A DNA stretch of 43,781 bases. It comes from a virus. The number at the start of each line of letters is the position of its first letter. Within the stretch, counting starts at the first letter, position 1. Shown piece by piece: positions 14,198-22,779 of this stretch. The stretch spans positions 1-43,781 of the IMG/VR virus record IMGVR_UViG_3300021087_000027, one strand, 5' to 3'. The position numbers and the translations under genes are program-made. Under the pieces are notes generated by a model. The model ran no database searches and was not told the DNA's origin. It saw nothing but the letters and a program-made list of their open reading frames with translations.

Positions 14198-14938
14198 ATG
14201 AAAATTTTAACGTTTCCAAAACATTTAAGAAAGCAGATCGATGATGGTACTGCAGCACATATGTCTTTCCAGGTGTTTCCTAAAGATAATCCTGAAGGAG
14301 GTGCAAAGGTGCATCTCTATATGCCAACTGGTATATCAGTACCAGATTCTGCAGGTTATACATCAGTAGATCTTGGTGCAATTGGTGCTGCAAAATCTGC
14401 AGGTAGTGGAGAAGCTGAAATGACTGAGGCTGATGTTGCAATTGGTGGCCTAAATCTACTAAAGGGTAAAGGCGGAACTGCAGAAGCATTTTCAACAACT
14501 GCTGGTTTGGAAAAGGGTATTGTATCTAATCCATTTACTAATATTGCATTTCAATCTACAACTGTTCGTACATTTGCATTTACATTTAAATTAGTATCAG
14601 AATCTGCAGATGAAGCTGAAGAAGCACGACAGATTGAAAACTTTTTTAGAAAGAATCTATACCCTAAGAAGTTAGGAGTGTTTGCATTACAATATCCACC
14701 AACATTTAAGATTAGATTCTATACATCAGGTGCAGATGAATCTAAATTCTTACCATTTATTCAAGATTGTTATCTAGTAAATGCAACAACTTCATATAAC
14801 GAAACTGCAAACATATTCCACGCAGATGGTGCACCGGTTGAAACATCCATTGCATTATCATTCCAGGAAACAAAGAACCTTACACGTGATGACCTATATG
14901 GTACAGGTGAAGGATACGATCAGGTACGAGGTAAATAA
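14198..14938 (+). CDS. 48: Baseplate tail tube cap gp48
   Basis: This is the layer joining the baseplate hub to the tail tube. It is 246 residues (T4 gp48 is 364). The match is in the C-terminal half: TVRTFAFTFKLVSESADEAE, IENFFRKNLYPKKLG, QYPPTFKIRFYTSG, FIQDCYLVNATTSYN and the final ETSIALSFQETKNLTRDDLY-G, paralleling the corresponding T4 order of strands and the closing (L/T)-R-x-x-L-Y-G. The middle is Ala/Gly-rich and variable. The ribosome site is weak (ggat 7 bases before ATG). It heads the rightward baseplate operon. Confidence 0.8.
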   Translation: MKILTFPKHLRKQIDDGTAAHMSFQVFPKDNPEGGAKVHLYMPTGISVPDSAGYTSVDLGAIGAAKSAGSGEAEMTEADVAIGGLNLLKGKGGTAEAFSTTAGLEKGIVSNPFTNIAFQSTTVRTFAFTFKLVSESADEAEEARQIENFFRKNLYPKKLGVFALQYPPTFKIRFYTSGADESKFLPFIQDCYLVNATTSYNETANIFHADGAPVETSIALSFQETKNLTRDDLYGTGEGYDQVRGK

Positions 14939-14940
14939 TC

Positions 14941-15768
14941 ATGTCATTCTTTAAACAATTTCCAACACAAAGCTATGATTTTAACCGTGATGGTATTATA
15001 CAACAGGTAGTTGACATATATCGATCAGTCAGAATTGAAGGTTCAAGTGTTGATAACCCTTCGTTATACCTAAACTATAATATTAAAGATGGTGAAAGAC
15101 CTGATATTGTATCTCAAAGGTTGTATAATACACCAGAATATTACTGGACATTCTTTGTAATTAACGATATGTTGCATGATGGCATGAGAGCATGGCCAAT
15201 GAGCCGTACTGTAATGGAAGATTACCTTGCAGAAGAATATAGTGGTGTCGTTATTACAACAAACCCTGTTACAGTAACCAATACTGACCTTGGTATAACA
15301 ACATTCAGAGACTCACTTGCAGGTAGATTTAGATTAAATGAAACAATCACAGGCCAGGCTTCTTTAAATCGCGCCACAACGCCATCAGGTACATTAGTTA
15401 AAAAGGATATTGACCTTAATCAATTAGTATTAAAGGACGTAACAGGTACATTTTTTGGCGATCCTGACCTTGTATCTAACAATTCTGAAACAATTTCTGG
15501 TAATCTTTCTAACGATAGTGTTGATACATATAAAGTATATCCCTACAGAGATGCACCACATCATTGGCATTTGATCACCGATCTAGAGAAAAGGCCAACA
15601 GACAATGGTGTATACGTCAGCGGTGGTGCATCTATAAACGATATTACATACCAATCCAATCAATCATTTGTATTTGATTTAAACGAGAAAAGATCTAGCA
15701 TTCGAGTCATATCGCCACAATATATCGATAGATTCGTAGAAGATTTTGAGACTATGATTAATGAGTAA
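14941..15768 (+). CDS. 53: Baseplate wedge protein gp53
   Basis: This wedge component joins neighbouring wedges around the hub. It is 275 residues (T4 gp53 is 196). The N-terminal third shows the family core: SFFKQFPTQSYDFNRDGI, VDIYRSVRIEGSS, then PDIVSQRLYNTPEYYWTFFV and INDMLHDGMRAWPMS at about residues 54-90. The C-terminal part has the HHWHLI strand and an SIRVISPQYIDRFVEDFETM ending like the T4 protein. The extra length is a central segment (about 105-195) of beta-like sequence. It begins 2 bases after the gp48 stop, and its end overlaps the next ATG. Confidence 0.88.
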   Translation: MSFFKQFPTQSYDFNRDGIIQQVVDIYRSVRIEGSSVDNPSLYLNYNIKDGERPDIVSQRLYNTPEYYWTFFVINDMLHDGMRAWPMSRTVMEDYLAEEYSGVVITTNPVTVTNTDLGITTFRDSLAGRFRLNETITGQASLNRATTPSGTLVKKDIDLNQLVLKDVTGTFFGDPDLVSNNSETISGNLSNDSVDTYKVYPYRDAPHHWHLITDLEKRPTDNGVYVSGGASINDITYQSNQSFVFDLNEKRSSIRVISPQYIDRFVEDFETMINE

Positions 15769-17065
15769 TCAACATTTCCTACAGCCAGGTACAAGTAAGA
15801 GTATTATACCCTCTTCATATCAGTTAAAGACTGCAACAATTGTATCAAATAGCGGTAAAGAGTTCAATATAATCGATCTTGTCGATTCATTTAAGGTCCT
15901 AGAATCACTCTATCAATCGTCTATTACGGTCAATCTAGTGATTGCAGATGGGGTTTCATTCCTTGAAGCTGCAAAGATAACAGGTAGCGAAGAGATTATA
16001 TTAGGTGTAACGCATACTTCTTTAAACGATAATAAGAAAAAACAATTCAATTTCTCAGTGTTTATCTCTGAGATCTATAATCATTCCAAGCCTAAGCCAG
16101 GGTTACAGGTATATCAGATAGAAGCATTCTCTGAACACATGTACATTTCACATACAAAACGAATGGTTAAACCCTTTGGAGGAACACTTGCATCATCAAT
16201 CAAAGAGTTAATGCGAGACGCTGGAGTGTCAAGAACTCATATTGTAGAGACAGATTCAAAGAGTACTGTTGAAGGTATATACCCTAGATTACATCCATTA
16301 GAGGCGATATCCTGGTTAATGCGTAATACATACGATAAAGGAACACCTTATTTCTTTTATGAGACTGCAAAAGATGGTGTCAGTCTACGTTCATATGCAT
16401 CTTTGTTAAATGACGAAGTGTACGATACCTATAATCATTTTCCATACTTTAAATCGCAGATAGGAGATGAAGAGTATTATGAAGAAGCACGTAAAAAGAT
16501 ACAAAAGCTTTCATCTGATTTAGATCTATCGCAACTTGCAACACTGGCTTCCGGCGGTTATTCCTCTACATTAACAGATATTGATATTGCTACAAAGACT
16601 GTAACAACACATGTCATGAAGGCAGACGATAATGCAACACGTTTAAATGCACATCCTGTATATGCCGATGCATCTACCTTTGGATCCGTATTATTAAAAG
16701 AAGCCACTGATTCATTTCACCATTATGTATCATCTAATAGTAAAGCCTTTCAGGGAGATAACTATTCAAATGCATCATCACCGACCGTAATGAATCAACA
16801 GGCAACGCTACAAACTTTAGATGCATTAACGCAACGGATTACACTGGCTGGCGATCTAAATCTTACTGTTGGTAGTATCATATACCTTGAGATTCCTCGT
16901 ACACAAGATCCAAGTGAAATAAAAGGTAACATAAAGATGGATAAAATGCTAAGCGGTAGACATATAGTAACACAAATAGAACATTCTTTTGACGAAGAGT
17001 ATAACATGACCGTATATTGCAATAAAGATTCTTATATAATGGACATGAATGGAGAGACAGAGTAA
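15761..17065 (+). CDS. 27: Baseplate central hub protein gp27-like
   Basis: This is the trimeric hub that carries the spike and connects to the tail tube. It is 434 residues (T4 gp27 is 391). The sequence has the hub layout: SYQLKTATIVSNSGKEFNII with DLVDSFKVLESLYQSSITVN, then beta-strands FNFSVFISEIYNHSKPKPGL and YQIEAFSEHMYISHTKR, a helix SSIKELMRDAGVS, and IYPRLHPLEAISWLMRNTYD. Toward the end it has LTVGSIIYLEIPRT and a DKMLSGRHIVTQIEHSFDEE segment typical of hub gpD/gp27-type proteins. It sits between gp53 and gp5, overlapping both by a few bases, which supports coupled expression with its partner gp5. Assignment rests on pattern and context. Confidence 0.82.
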   Translation: MSNQHFLQPGTSKSIIPSSYQLKTATIVSNSGKEFNIIDLVDSFKVLESLYQSSITVNLVIADGVSFLEAAKITGSEEIILGVTHTSLNDNKKKQFNFSVFISEIYNHSKPKPGLQVYQIEAFSEHMYISHTKRMVKPFGGTLASSIKELMRDAGVSRTHIVETDSKSTVEGIYPRLHPLEAISWLMRNTYDKGTPYFFYETAKDGVSLRSYASLLNDEVYDTYNHFPYFKSQIGDEEYYEEARKKIQKLSSDLDLSQLATLASGGYSSTLTDIDIATKTVTTHVMKADDNATRLNAHPVYADASTFGSVLLKEATDSFHHYVSSNSKAFQGDNYSNASSPTVMNQQATLQTLDALTQRITLAGDLNLTVGSIIYLEIPRTQDPSEIKGNIKMDKMLSGRHIVTQIEHSFDEEYNMTVYCNKDSYIMDMNGETE

Positions 17066-17787
17066 TGATTAGCCGTAAAGAAGATCAATTCATATCACCA
17101 AATAACAACTTTGTATGGTTTACAGGTATAGTAGAAGACGTAAGTGATCCATTATACATGAATAGAGTACGTGTTAGGTGCATTGGTTACCATACAACTG
17201 ACAAGGGAGTATTACCTACAGATAAACTACCATGGGCTACAGTGATGATGGGTAATGACGTTGCAAGTGTTGCAGGGGTCGGAAAAAACCATAGTTGCCG
17301 GGTCAATTCATGGATCCTAGGCTTCTTCCGAGATGGCAAAAGCGCACAGGATCCAATCATATTAGGGACGATAACAAGTAGCACAGGAGGCGTATCCGAT
17401 ATTCCACCAGAGGCGCATGTCGATGGTAACACAAATCATGTACATAGAACAGAGGCAGGTCATCTAATAGAGTATGATAACACTCCTAATAACAATCGTA
17501 TTAATATAACGCACTCTAGCGGAACGACTATTAATATTAATAACGCAGGAGATGTAGAGATCAATAGTATATCAGATGTGGTTAGTATAGACGGGAACAC
17601 TACAATCACTGGTACACTGCATGTAACAGAGGCTACTACTTGTGCAGAAGAGATTACAGCGAAGAGTGAAGGCGATGAGAGTGTTACACTAACAGGACAT
17701 ACACATACAGAAGTGCCAGGTACAGGTGGGGCAAGTTCTCCTACACCATCAACGGCACAGACAAGTAGTCCAAAGGCAGGTACATAA
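17065..17787 (+). CDS. 5: Baseplate spike gp5 without lysozyme domain
   Basis: This is the membrane-piercing spike. It is 240 residues, against 575 in T4. Residues 15-105 form the OB-type domain (FVWFTGIVEDVSDPLYMNRV, VRCIGYHT, DKLPWATVMMGN, SWILGFFRDGKSAQDPIILG). Residues 125-195 are short beta repeats fitting a triple-stranded helix (HLIEYDNTPNNNRINITHSS, GTTININNAGDVEINS, VVSIDGNTTITGTLHV). No lysozyme domain lies between them. A GHTHTE motif (His212, His214) near the end resembles the His-X-His iron site at the tip of other phage spikes. A Ser/Thr/Pro tail follows. The gene starts on the hub stop codon (TAATG). Cell-wall cutting, if needed, must be encoded elsewhere. Confidence 0.9.
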   Translation: MISRKEDQFISPNNNFVWFTGIVEDVSDPLYMNRVRVRCIGYHTTDKGVLPTDKLPWATVMMGNDVASVAGVGKNHSCRVNSWILGFFRDGKSAQDPIILGTITSSTGGVSDIPPEAHVDGNTNHVHRTEAGHLIEYDNTPNNNRINITHSSGTTININNAGDVEINSISDVVSIDGNTTITGTLHVTEATTCAEEITAKSEGDESVTLTGHTHTEVPGTGGASSPTPSTAQTSSPKAGT

Positions 17788-18052
17788 TGAGTACTACCTC
17801 TGCCCCCCATAGAACCTATTATATTATACCATACTTTCGAGCAAATGTACAGTGTTTCCGGAGAATATATGAGGCATCTGTGTACGCATATTGGCCATTA
17901 TATACTAGGGGAAATGCATGCAGGGGTGGCGGGGGGCTAGTACATGCATGTTCTTCGATATGAATCTGAGTTTTGCTTCGATATGCATTATATAAAAAAA
18001 ATTTCTCGAGAAAAATTTCTTTCCAGAACCTTGTCAACTATAACACAAAGGA
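17788..18052 (+). other. Non-coding gap with G-rich and palindromic sequence between gp5 and gp25
   Basis: Nearly 280 bases to gp25 without a convincing gene, unusual in this tightly packed region. It holds a G-rich stretch (caggggtggcggggggctag at 17921-17940, with another GGGG at 17908-17911), ATGCATGC-type palindromes near 17914 and 17942, and a direct repeat cttcgatatg at 17953-17962 and 17976-17985. An A-run is followed by the palindrome tttctcgagaaa (18002-18013). It ends at a late promoter. Termination, regulation or a decayed gene (T4 has a PAAR gene 5.4 after 5) are all possible; none is shown. Confidence 0.5.
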
Positions 18053-18060
18053 TATAAATA
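18053..18060 (+). promoter_or_regulatory. Late promoter (TATAAATA) directly before gp25 ATG
   Basis: An exact box with a 5-base spacer (gatac) to the ATG at 18066. With T4 spacing the start would be 18066 itself, giving a leaderless gp25 mRNA. aagg lies upstream of the box, too far to act as a normal ribosome site. Confidence 0.7.
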
Positions 18061-18065
18061 GATAC

Positions 18066-18518
18066 ATGGGAACAGTTAATAGACACAATTCAGGATTCGT
18101 TATATCAGATAGTGAGACCTCTTCGCGTACCTCTCGTAAGAAAGGATGGGCTGACCTTGATCTATCTCTCTATATAAACGATAAAACAAAAGATCTTTAT
18201 ATACCACAGGATGAACAGGCGATACGTAATGCAGTAAAGAACTTATTGTTATCTAACTTCTATGATAGACCTTTTGCTCCTACACTTGGTGCGAATATGA
18301 GAGGGTTGTTATTTGAACCTGCTGATACGATAACTAAGATAGCATTAAAAGAGAATATAGAGAATGTGTTGAATATACATGAGGGAAGGATTGAGTTATA
18401 TAATGTGTTTATTGATGATCTGGCAGATGATAACGCATATAGAATAACCGCACACTATAATATAAAGGAGTACGATATAGAACAAGAAGTTGAATTAGTA
18501 CTTCGAAGACTAAGGTAA
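18066..18518 (+). CDS. 25: Baseplate wedge protein gp25
   Basis: This wedge protein belongs to the family shared by all contractile systems and starts sheath assembly. It is 150 residues (T4 gp25 is 132). I chose the ATG at 18066 (MGTVNRHNSGFVIS) because the T4-like part follows it; an in-frame ATG at 17973 would put 31 unlikely residues coded by AT-rich non-coding DNA in front. Conserved parts: GWADLDLSLYINDKTKDLY, AIRNAVKNLLLSNFYDRPFA, PTLGANMRGLLFEP and the GRIELYNVFIDD strand, including the typical E-R-R-F/R-P-F-like turn (here YDRPFAPTLG). It begins a wedge operon with gp6 and gp7-like genes. Confidence 0.93.
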   Translation: MGTVNRHNSGFVISDSETSSRTSRKKGWADLDLSLYINDKTKDLYIPQDEQAIRNAVKNLLLSNFYDRPFAPTLGANMRGLLFEPADTITKIALKENIENVLNIHEGRIELYNVFIDDLADDNAYRITAHYNIKEYDIEQEVELVLRRLR

Positions 18519-18524
18519 AGAATT

Positions 18525-20405
18525 ATGGCAACAAATTTTAAAGTAACGGAATTAGATTTCGACCAAATTAAAAAGAATCTTAAGAACTATCTGAAGACAC
18601 AGTCGACATTTAATGATTATGATTTCGAAGGAAGTGGTATGAGTGTACTCTTAGATGTATTAGCATATAATACACACTATAATGCAATGGCTGCTCACTT
18701 CAGTTTAAACGAGGCCTTTTTAGACTCAGCACAGATACGTGGTAATGTAGTCTCTCGGGCAAGGTTGCTTGGATATACTCCAAGGTCTAAACTCGCTTCT
18801 CGTGCAGTTGTTAATATTGCGGTCACAGGATTCACTGGTGATCAGGCTTCGAATAATCCTGCAAACCTAACACTCGCACGAGGAACGCAGTTAGTCACAA
18901 CTGTTGGCGGTAGAGAATTTTCGTTCGTCGTCCTCTCTGCAGATAACGCTACAATCGATTCAGCCACAAATGTATATACCTTTAATAATGTGGAGATCGC
19001 AGAAGGTACATTAAAGACTTTAAAGTTTAGAGTAGACAATGATTTAACGAATCAGAAGTATCAGATATCAGATAAGGATGCAGATACATCTACAATGCGC
19101 GTTCGTGTACAGGCTAACGATTTATCTTCTGCATTCGATATCTATACTAAGTATACTACGCTACTGAATGTCGACGCTGCAACTCGAATCTTTCATCTAC
19201 AAGAGAATGCAAATGAATATTACGAAGTGTTCTTTGGCGATGGTGTCATTGGTGCTCGTCCTCAGTCAAATAATATCGTAACGCTCGACTATGTGTATAC
19301 AAATGGTAAGGATGTAAATGGTGCGACAAATTTCGGAATGGGATCTAATATTAATATCGGACCATTCAGTGCATCATCAGTCGCAATAAGCCTGGTCAGT
19401 AAGTCTACTGGCGGCGCGGACAGAGAGACATTAGAGTCAATACGATATAATGCTCCGCTAACATTTACTTCTCAGAACAGAGCGGTAACCACAGATGACT
19501 ATCGTGCTATTATTCAAAGAGAGTTCTCAGACATCGATGCGATTAGTACCTGGGGTGGTGAAGATAATGATCCACCAGATTATGGTAGCGTATATGTCTG
19601 TGTTAAACCAGTACAGAACGAAAAACTAACAGACGCTCAAAAGAATACAATTAAGAATACTATCCTTAAAGGTAAGAACGTGGTCTCTATTACTCCGGTC
19701 ATGGTTGATCCTAACTATACTTACCTAGAGTTAGATGTATTCTTTAAATATAATAATAACCTGACTGACAGAAGTGCAAGTGATCTACTTAGCGTGGTCA
19801 GTGATACAGTAGAAGATTATAACTTTAATAACCTTAACAAATTTGATGGAGTGTTCAGACATTCACAGCTATTAAAAGCAATCGATAACGCTGATCCATC
19901 AATTGTTAACTCTACTGTACGTCCTATGTTATTCAAAACAATTACACCTAGTTTAAATCGAGCAGAAAATAGTTTTACTTTATTCTTTACAGGTTCTTTC
20001 TATGTCACTGGTAGTAGTACTGATTCAGTTATTACATCATCAGGATTCCAAGTTGGTGGAGTTGATCACTTCTTTGGAGATGAAGCAGTGGAAGGACAAG
20101 ACGAACGTAGAGTATATGTTTATAAAATCGTAAGTGGTAAAGAAAATATTGTAGTTGCTGATGCAGGTACTGTAAATTCTACTACAGGTAAAGTTGTATT
20201 AAATAACTTTGCTCCTTCAGTTCTTCCAACAGGTGGAATTAAAATTACGGCGACACCAGCTTCTTTAGACATTGCTCCTAAGAGAGATCAGCTAATCGCA
20301 ATCGATCCATTAAAGACTTCTATTAATCCAGAGATTGATTCAATCGCTGTATCAGGAAGTACTGGTACTATATCATATAACACAACATCAAGACTTAGAG
20401 GATAA
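18525..20405 (+). CDS. 6: Baseplate wedge protein gp6
   Basis: This is the main wedge subunit that dimerises to build the baseplate ring. It is 626 residues (T4 gp6 is 660). It opens with the hallmark TELDFDQIKKNLKNYLKTQ, then FNDYDFEGSGMSVLLDVLAY, NTHYNAMAAHFSLNEAFLDS and SRARLLGYTPRS. The mid part contains YYEVFFGDGVIGARPQSNNI, RETLESIRYNAPLTFTSQNR-type sequence and AVTTDDYRAIIQREFSDIDA, all typical of gp6/gpJ-type baseplate proteins. It starts 6 bases after gp25, as in many T4-like phages, and runs closely into the gp7-like gene. Confidence 0.95.
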   Translation: MATNFKVTELDFDQIKKNLKNYLKTQSTFNDYDFEGSGMSVLLDVLAYNTHYNAMAAHFSLNEAFLDSAQIRGNVVSRARLLGYTPRSKLASRAVVNIAVTGFTGDQASNNPANLTLARGTQLVTTVGGREFSFVVLSADNATIDSATNVYTFNNVEIAEGTLKTLKFRVDNDLTNQKYQISDKDADTSTMRVRVQANDLSSAFDIYTKYTTLLNVDAATRIFHLQENANEYYEVFFGDGVIGARPQSNNIVTLDYVYTNGKDVNGATNFGMGSNINIGPFSASSVAISLVSKSTGGADRETLESIRYNAPLTFTSQNRAVTTDDYRAIIQREFSDIDAISTWGGEDNDPPDYGSVYVCVKPVQNEKLTDAQKNTIKNTILKGKNVVSITPVMVDPNYTYLELDVFFKYNNNLTDRSASDLLSVVSDTVEDYNFNNLNKFDGVFRHSQLLKAIDNADPSIVNSTVRPMLFKTITPSLNRAENSFTLFFTGSFYVTGSSTDSVITSSGFQVGGVDHFFGDEAVEGQDERRVYVYKIVSGKENIVVADAGTVNSTTGKVVLNNFAPSVLPTGGIKITATPASLDIAPKRDQLIAIDPLKTSINPEIDSIAVSGSTGTISYNTTSRLRG

Positions 20406-20408
20406 CAC

Positions 20409-22754
20409 ATGGCTCGATATGGAGGAGAAGCACAAACACCTGGTTATATCGAATCAGTTGCTTCGAGTAAGCGTAAGACAAAAGAAAATCTTAGACTTGA
20501 TGAACTTATCCCTACTAATATTCTTCAGGACCAAGTTGGTAGTGGAGATCAGTCTAATCAAAGAGGCATTAAAGAATTACTTAAATCATATTATGAATTT
20601 AATAATATGGAAGAGTTTATATATCAAGAGACCGAAGTCTTCCTTGATACTATTTTAAGTAAGCAAGCTATCTTTAGAGTTAAGGATCCTGAGAATTCTA
20701 ATGATCATTTCTTTTCAGACTTTCAGGGAGCAAGTAGTACATTACTAATTAAGAATACTACTGATGCTGATATGACAGTTGACAATGTTGTATATAACCC
20801 AGGACAAAGTATACCAATATCATTTACTGGCGCTAATGCACCACAGCTTAATATTACTAATGGTAACGAACTTCCTGGCTCGCTTAAAAATAATACTAAC
20901 CCTCACGGCAAAACCTTTAGAATTGTTTTTGGCGATGATACCTTTGATGGTTTACAAGCTACCTTTACAACTGTAATTACATATTGGGTAGGACCTGGTC
21001 CATCATATGTGCTGAACGCAATTGAAGAAGCGTTAGACATCGATGCGAACACAGAAGATTATTTAGAGATGATGCAGAAAGAAGTAGCAGCTGCTATTCC
21101 TAGAGACTTATCTAATGTAGATAAAAGGTCTCTTTATAAAAAGATAGTTGACTTCTATAAAGTTAGAGGTTCTTCAGATTCTATTGAAATATTCTTTAGG
21201 TTATTGTTTAACGAGGAAGTTGAAGTAGAAAGACCATGGGATAAAACTTTAATACCTTCGTCAGGTGCATGGGATGCATCCCAAGGACAGTACCTAGATC
21301 ATAAAGGTTGGCTATCAGACGAAATCAAAATACAAGACAGCGACTTTTATCAAAAGTTTTCATACCTTATTAGAACTGGTAGGAACGTAACAGATTGGTC
21401 ATCAGCATTTAGTAAATTAGTTCACCCTGCAGGATTTAAATTCTTTGGAGAGATTCTAATATTACTACAATTAACTAGAAAGGCTTTAGGAGATAACACC
21501 AAAGCTATGTACGAGGTTCCTCATATTGGTGGACCAAAACATGGTCAGGGCACAGGGCAATTCTTTTATGGTTATCCTAGAATTAATAGATTAACTTTAT
21601 CATCTATGCCTGACAGACAGCCTGGTGTGATTGGAATAGAAGATGTTCCAGTTCTAGTTAAAATGTTTGCGTCAATGTTTGAACCAAGACCATCTGCATT
21701 TATTAAAAGAAGTGGACAAATTAGTATTAATTTACAACCAACCACATTACCGAATGGGCAAGCTAATCCAAATGTTGGTAAAATTCTTTCAGCTGAAATT
21801 GCTAAAGCAGGTTATGGTTATCCAATAAATCTTAGCACTGAAACAATAGTTAATGGCGAAAAGCTTTATGCTGGGCCAACTGTTACTATAACAGGAGCAG
21901 GTGGATCGGCCGGAGCTGTTACATGTAAGGTTACAGCATCTGGTTCATTATCACCAGATGGATTTGTTATTACTAATGTAGGATCAGGTTACACAGAAAT
22001 TGCGGCTTCAATACCAGCAGTAAGTAATCCTGGAAGTATAAGTAAAATATTTTTACATGGTCTTTCAGACGTTAATCATAAATACAGAATTGCACCTAAG
22101 GTAGTTATAGATGCGCCAACAGCAAAGAATGCTTTAGGACAACCACTATCAACTAACGTTCAAGCAACAGCATCACTTTTACTTCAGCCAACAACGATTA
22201 ATAATATACAAATAGTAAATGGTGGTAGTGGCTATTCATCAGCACCGACAGTAACAATAAGTGGCGGCGGCGGATCCAATGCTACTGCAGTAGCACAGAT
22301 GGATAATGGTAATATAAGTAGAATTGTTATGACGAACCATGGAAGTGGTTACACATCAGTTCCAACAGTAACAGTTACTGGTAATGGTATATTAAGAGCT
22401 GAATTAGTTCCTTCATCATTAGCAGATACCACGATTATAACTCCTACTAATGCTGGTAACGGATATATATTTGAACCTGAGGTAAGACTTGGCTCTGGTG
22501 TTCAAGACGAAGTAAGAGCTAAAGACACTACTATGATATTACAATTAGTAATGAATCTATTTGAAGATACCTTTGAAATTAATCATGATAATAATTTTTA
22601 TAATATTAAAAAGAACAACTGGTTTCCAACCAGAAAATTTAGAGATAATGTGCCATTAAAAGAATATGGTGCAAATTTACTTACAACTACATCTATAACT
22701 AATATAAATAGATATAACGGTATGAGTAGCATAACATATAAGTCTACAACATAA
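20409..22754 (+). CDS. 7: Baseplate wedge protein, gp7-like
   Basis: This 781-residue structural protein lies between gp6 and gp8, the gp7 position in T4 (1032 aa). The N-terminal 380 residues look like the conserved domain of marine T4-like wedge proteins: ELLKSYYEFNNMEEFIYQET, DKRSLYKKIVDFYKVRGSSD, SIEIFFRLLFNEEVEVERPW, FYQKFSYLIRTGRNVTDW and KLVHPAGFKFFGEILI. From about residue 465 to 680 it carries several copies of the GxGY...PTVTI...GGGG beta module (for example GGSGYSSAPTVTISGGGGSN near 605 and GSGYTSVPTVTVTGNG after it). The last 80 residues, ending in ITNINRYNGMSSITYKSTT, return to ordinary sequence. The gp7 name is by position. Confidence 0.75.
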   Translation: MARYGGEAQTPGYIESVASSKRKTKENLRLDELIPTNILQDQVGSGDQSNQRGIKELLKSYYEFNNMEEFIYQETEVFLDTILSKQAIFRVKDPENSNDHFFSDFQGASSTLLIKNTTDADMTVDNVVYNPGQSIPISFTGANAPQLNITNGNELPGSLKNNTNPHGKTFRIVFGDDTFDGLQATFTTVITYWVGPGPSYVLNAIEEALDIDANTEDYLEMMQKEVAAAIPRDLSNVDKRSLYKKIVDFYKVRGSSDSIEIFFRLLFNEEVEVERPWDKTLIPSSGAWDASQGQYLDHKGWLSDEIKIQDSDFYQKFSYLIRTGRNVTDWSSAFSKLVHPAGFKFFGEILILLQLTRKALGDNTKAMYEVPHIGGPKHGQGTGQFFYGYPRINRLTLSSMPDRQPGVIGIEDVPVLVKMFASMFEPRPSAFIKRSGQISINLQPTTLPNGQANPNVGKILSAEIAKAGYGYPINLSTETIVNGEKLYAGPTVTITGAGGSAGAVTCKVTASGSLSPDGFVITNVGSGYTEIAASIPAVSNPGSISKIFLHGLSDVNHKYRIAPKVVIDAPTAKNALGQPLSTNVQATASLLLQPTTINNIQIVNGGSGYSSAPTVTISGGGGSNATAVAQMDNGNISRIVMTNHGSGYTSVPTVTVTGNGILRAELVPSSLADTTIITPTNAGNGYIFEPEVRLGSGVQDEVRAKDTTMILQLVMNLFEDTFEINHDNNFYNIKKNNWFPTRKFRDNVPLKEYGANLLTTTSITNINRYNGMSSITYKSTT
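22703..22710 (+). promoter_or_regulatory. Late promoter (TATAAATA) for gp8, inside the end of gp7-like gene
   Basis: An exact box within the last codons of the gp7-like gene. The predicted start near 22716 gives a leader of about 64 bases to gp8 at 22780. Position before a gene makes it more likely real than chance. Confidence 0.6.
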
Positions 22755-22779
22755 TGTATAAACAACGGGAATTAGAAAA

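Noticed and set aside
17787-17963. 58-codon frame starting on the gp5 stop codon (TAATG)
   Set aside because: It reads through the G-rich palindromic gap, has odd composition (CysArgGly4-type run), and shows no PAAR or other motif. It is more likely chance, although the overlap with the gp5 stop is suggestive.
17973-18065. Upstream extension of gp25 by 31 codons
   Set aside because: The extension lies over A-runs, a palindrome and a late promoter, and has no ribosome site. The known family region begins after the ATG at 18066.
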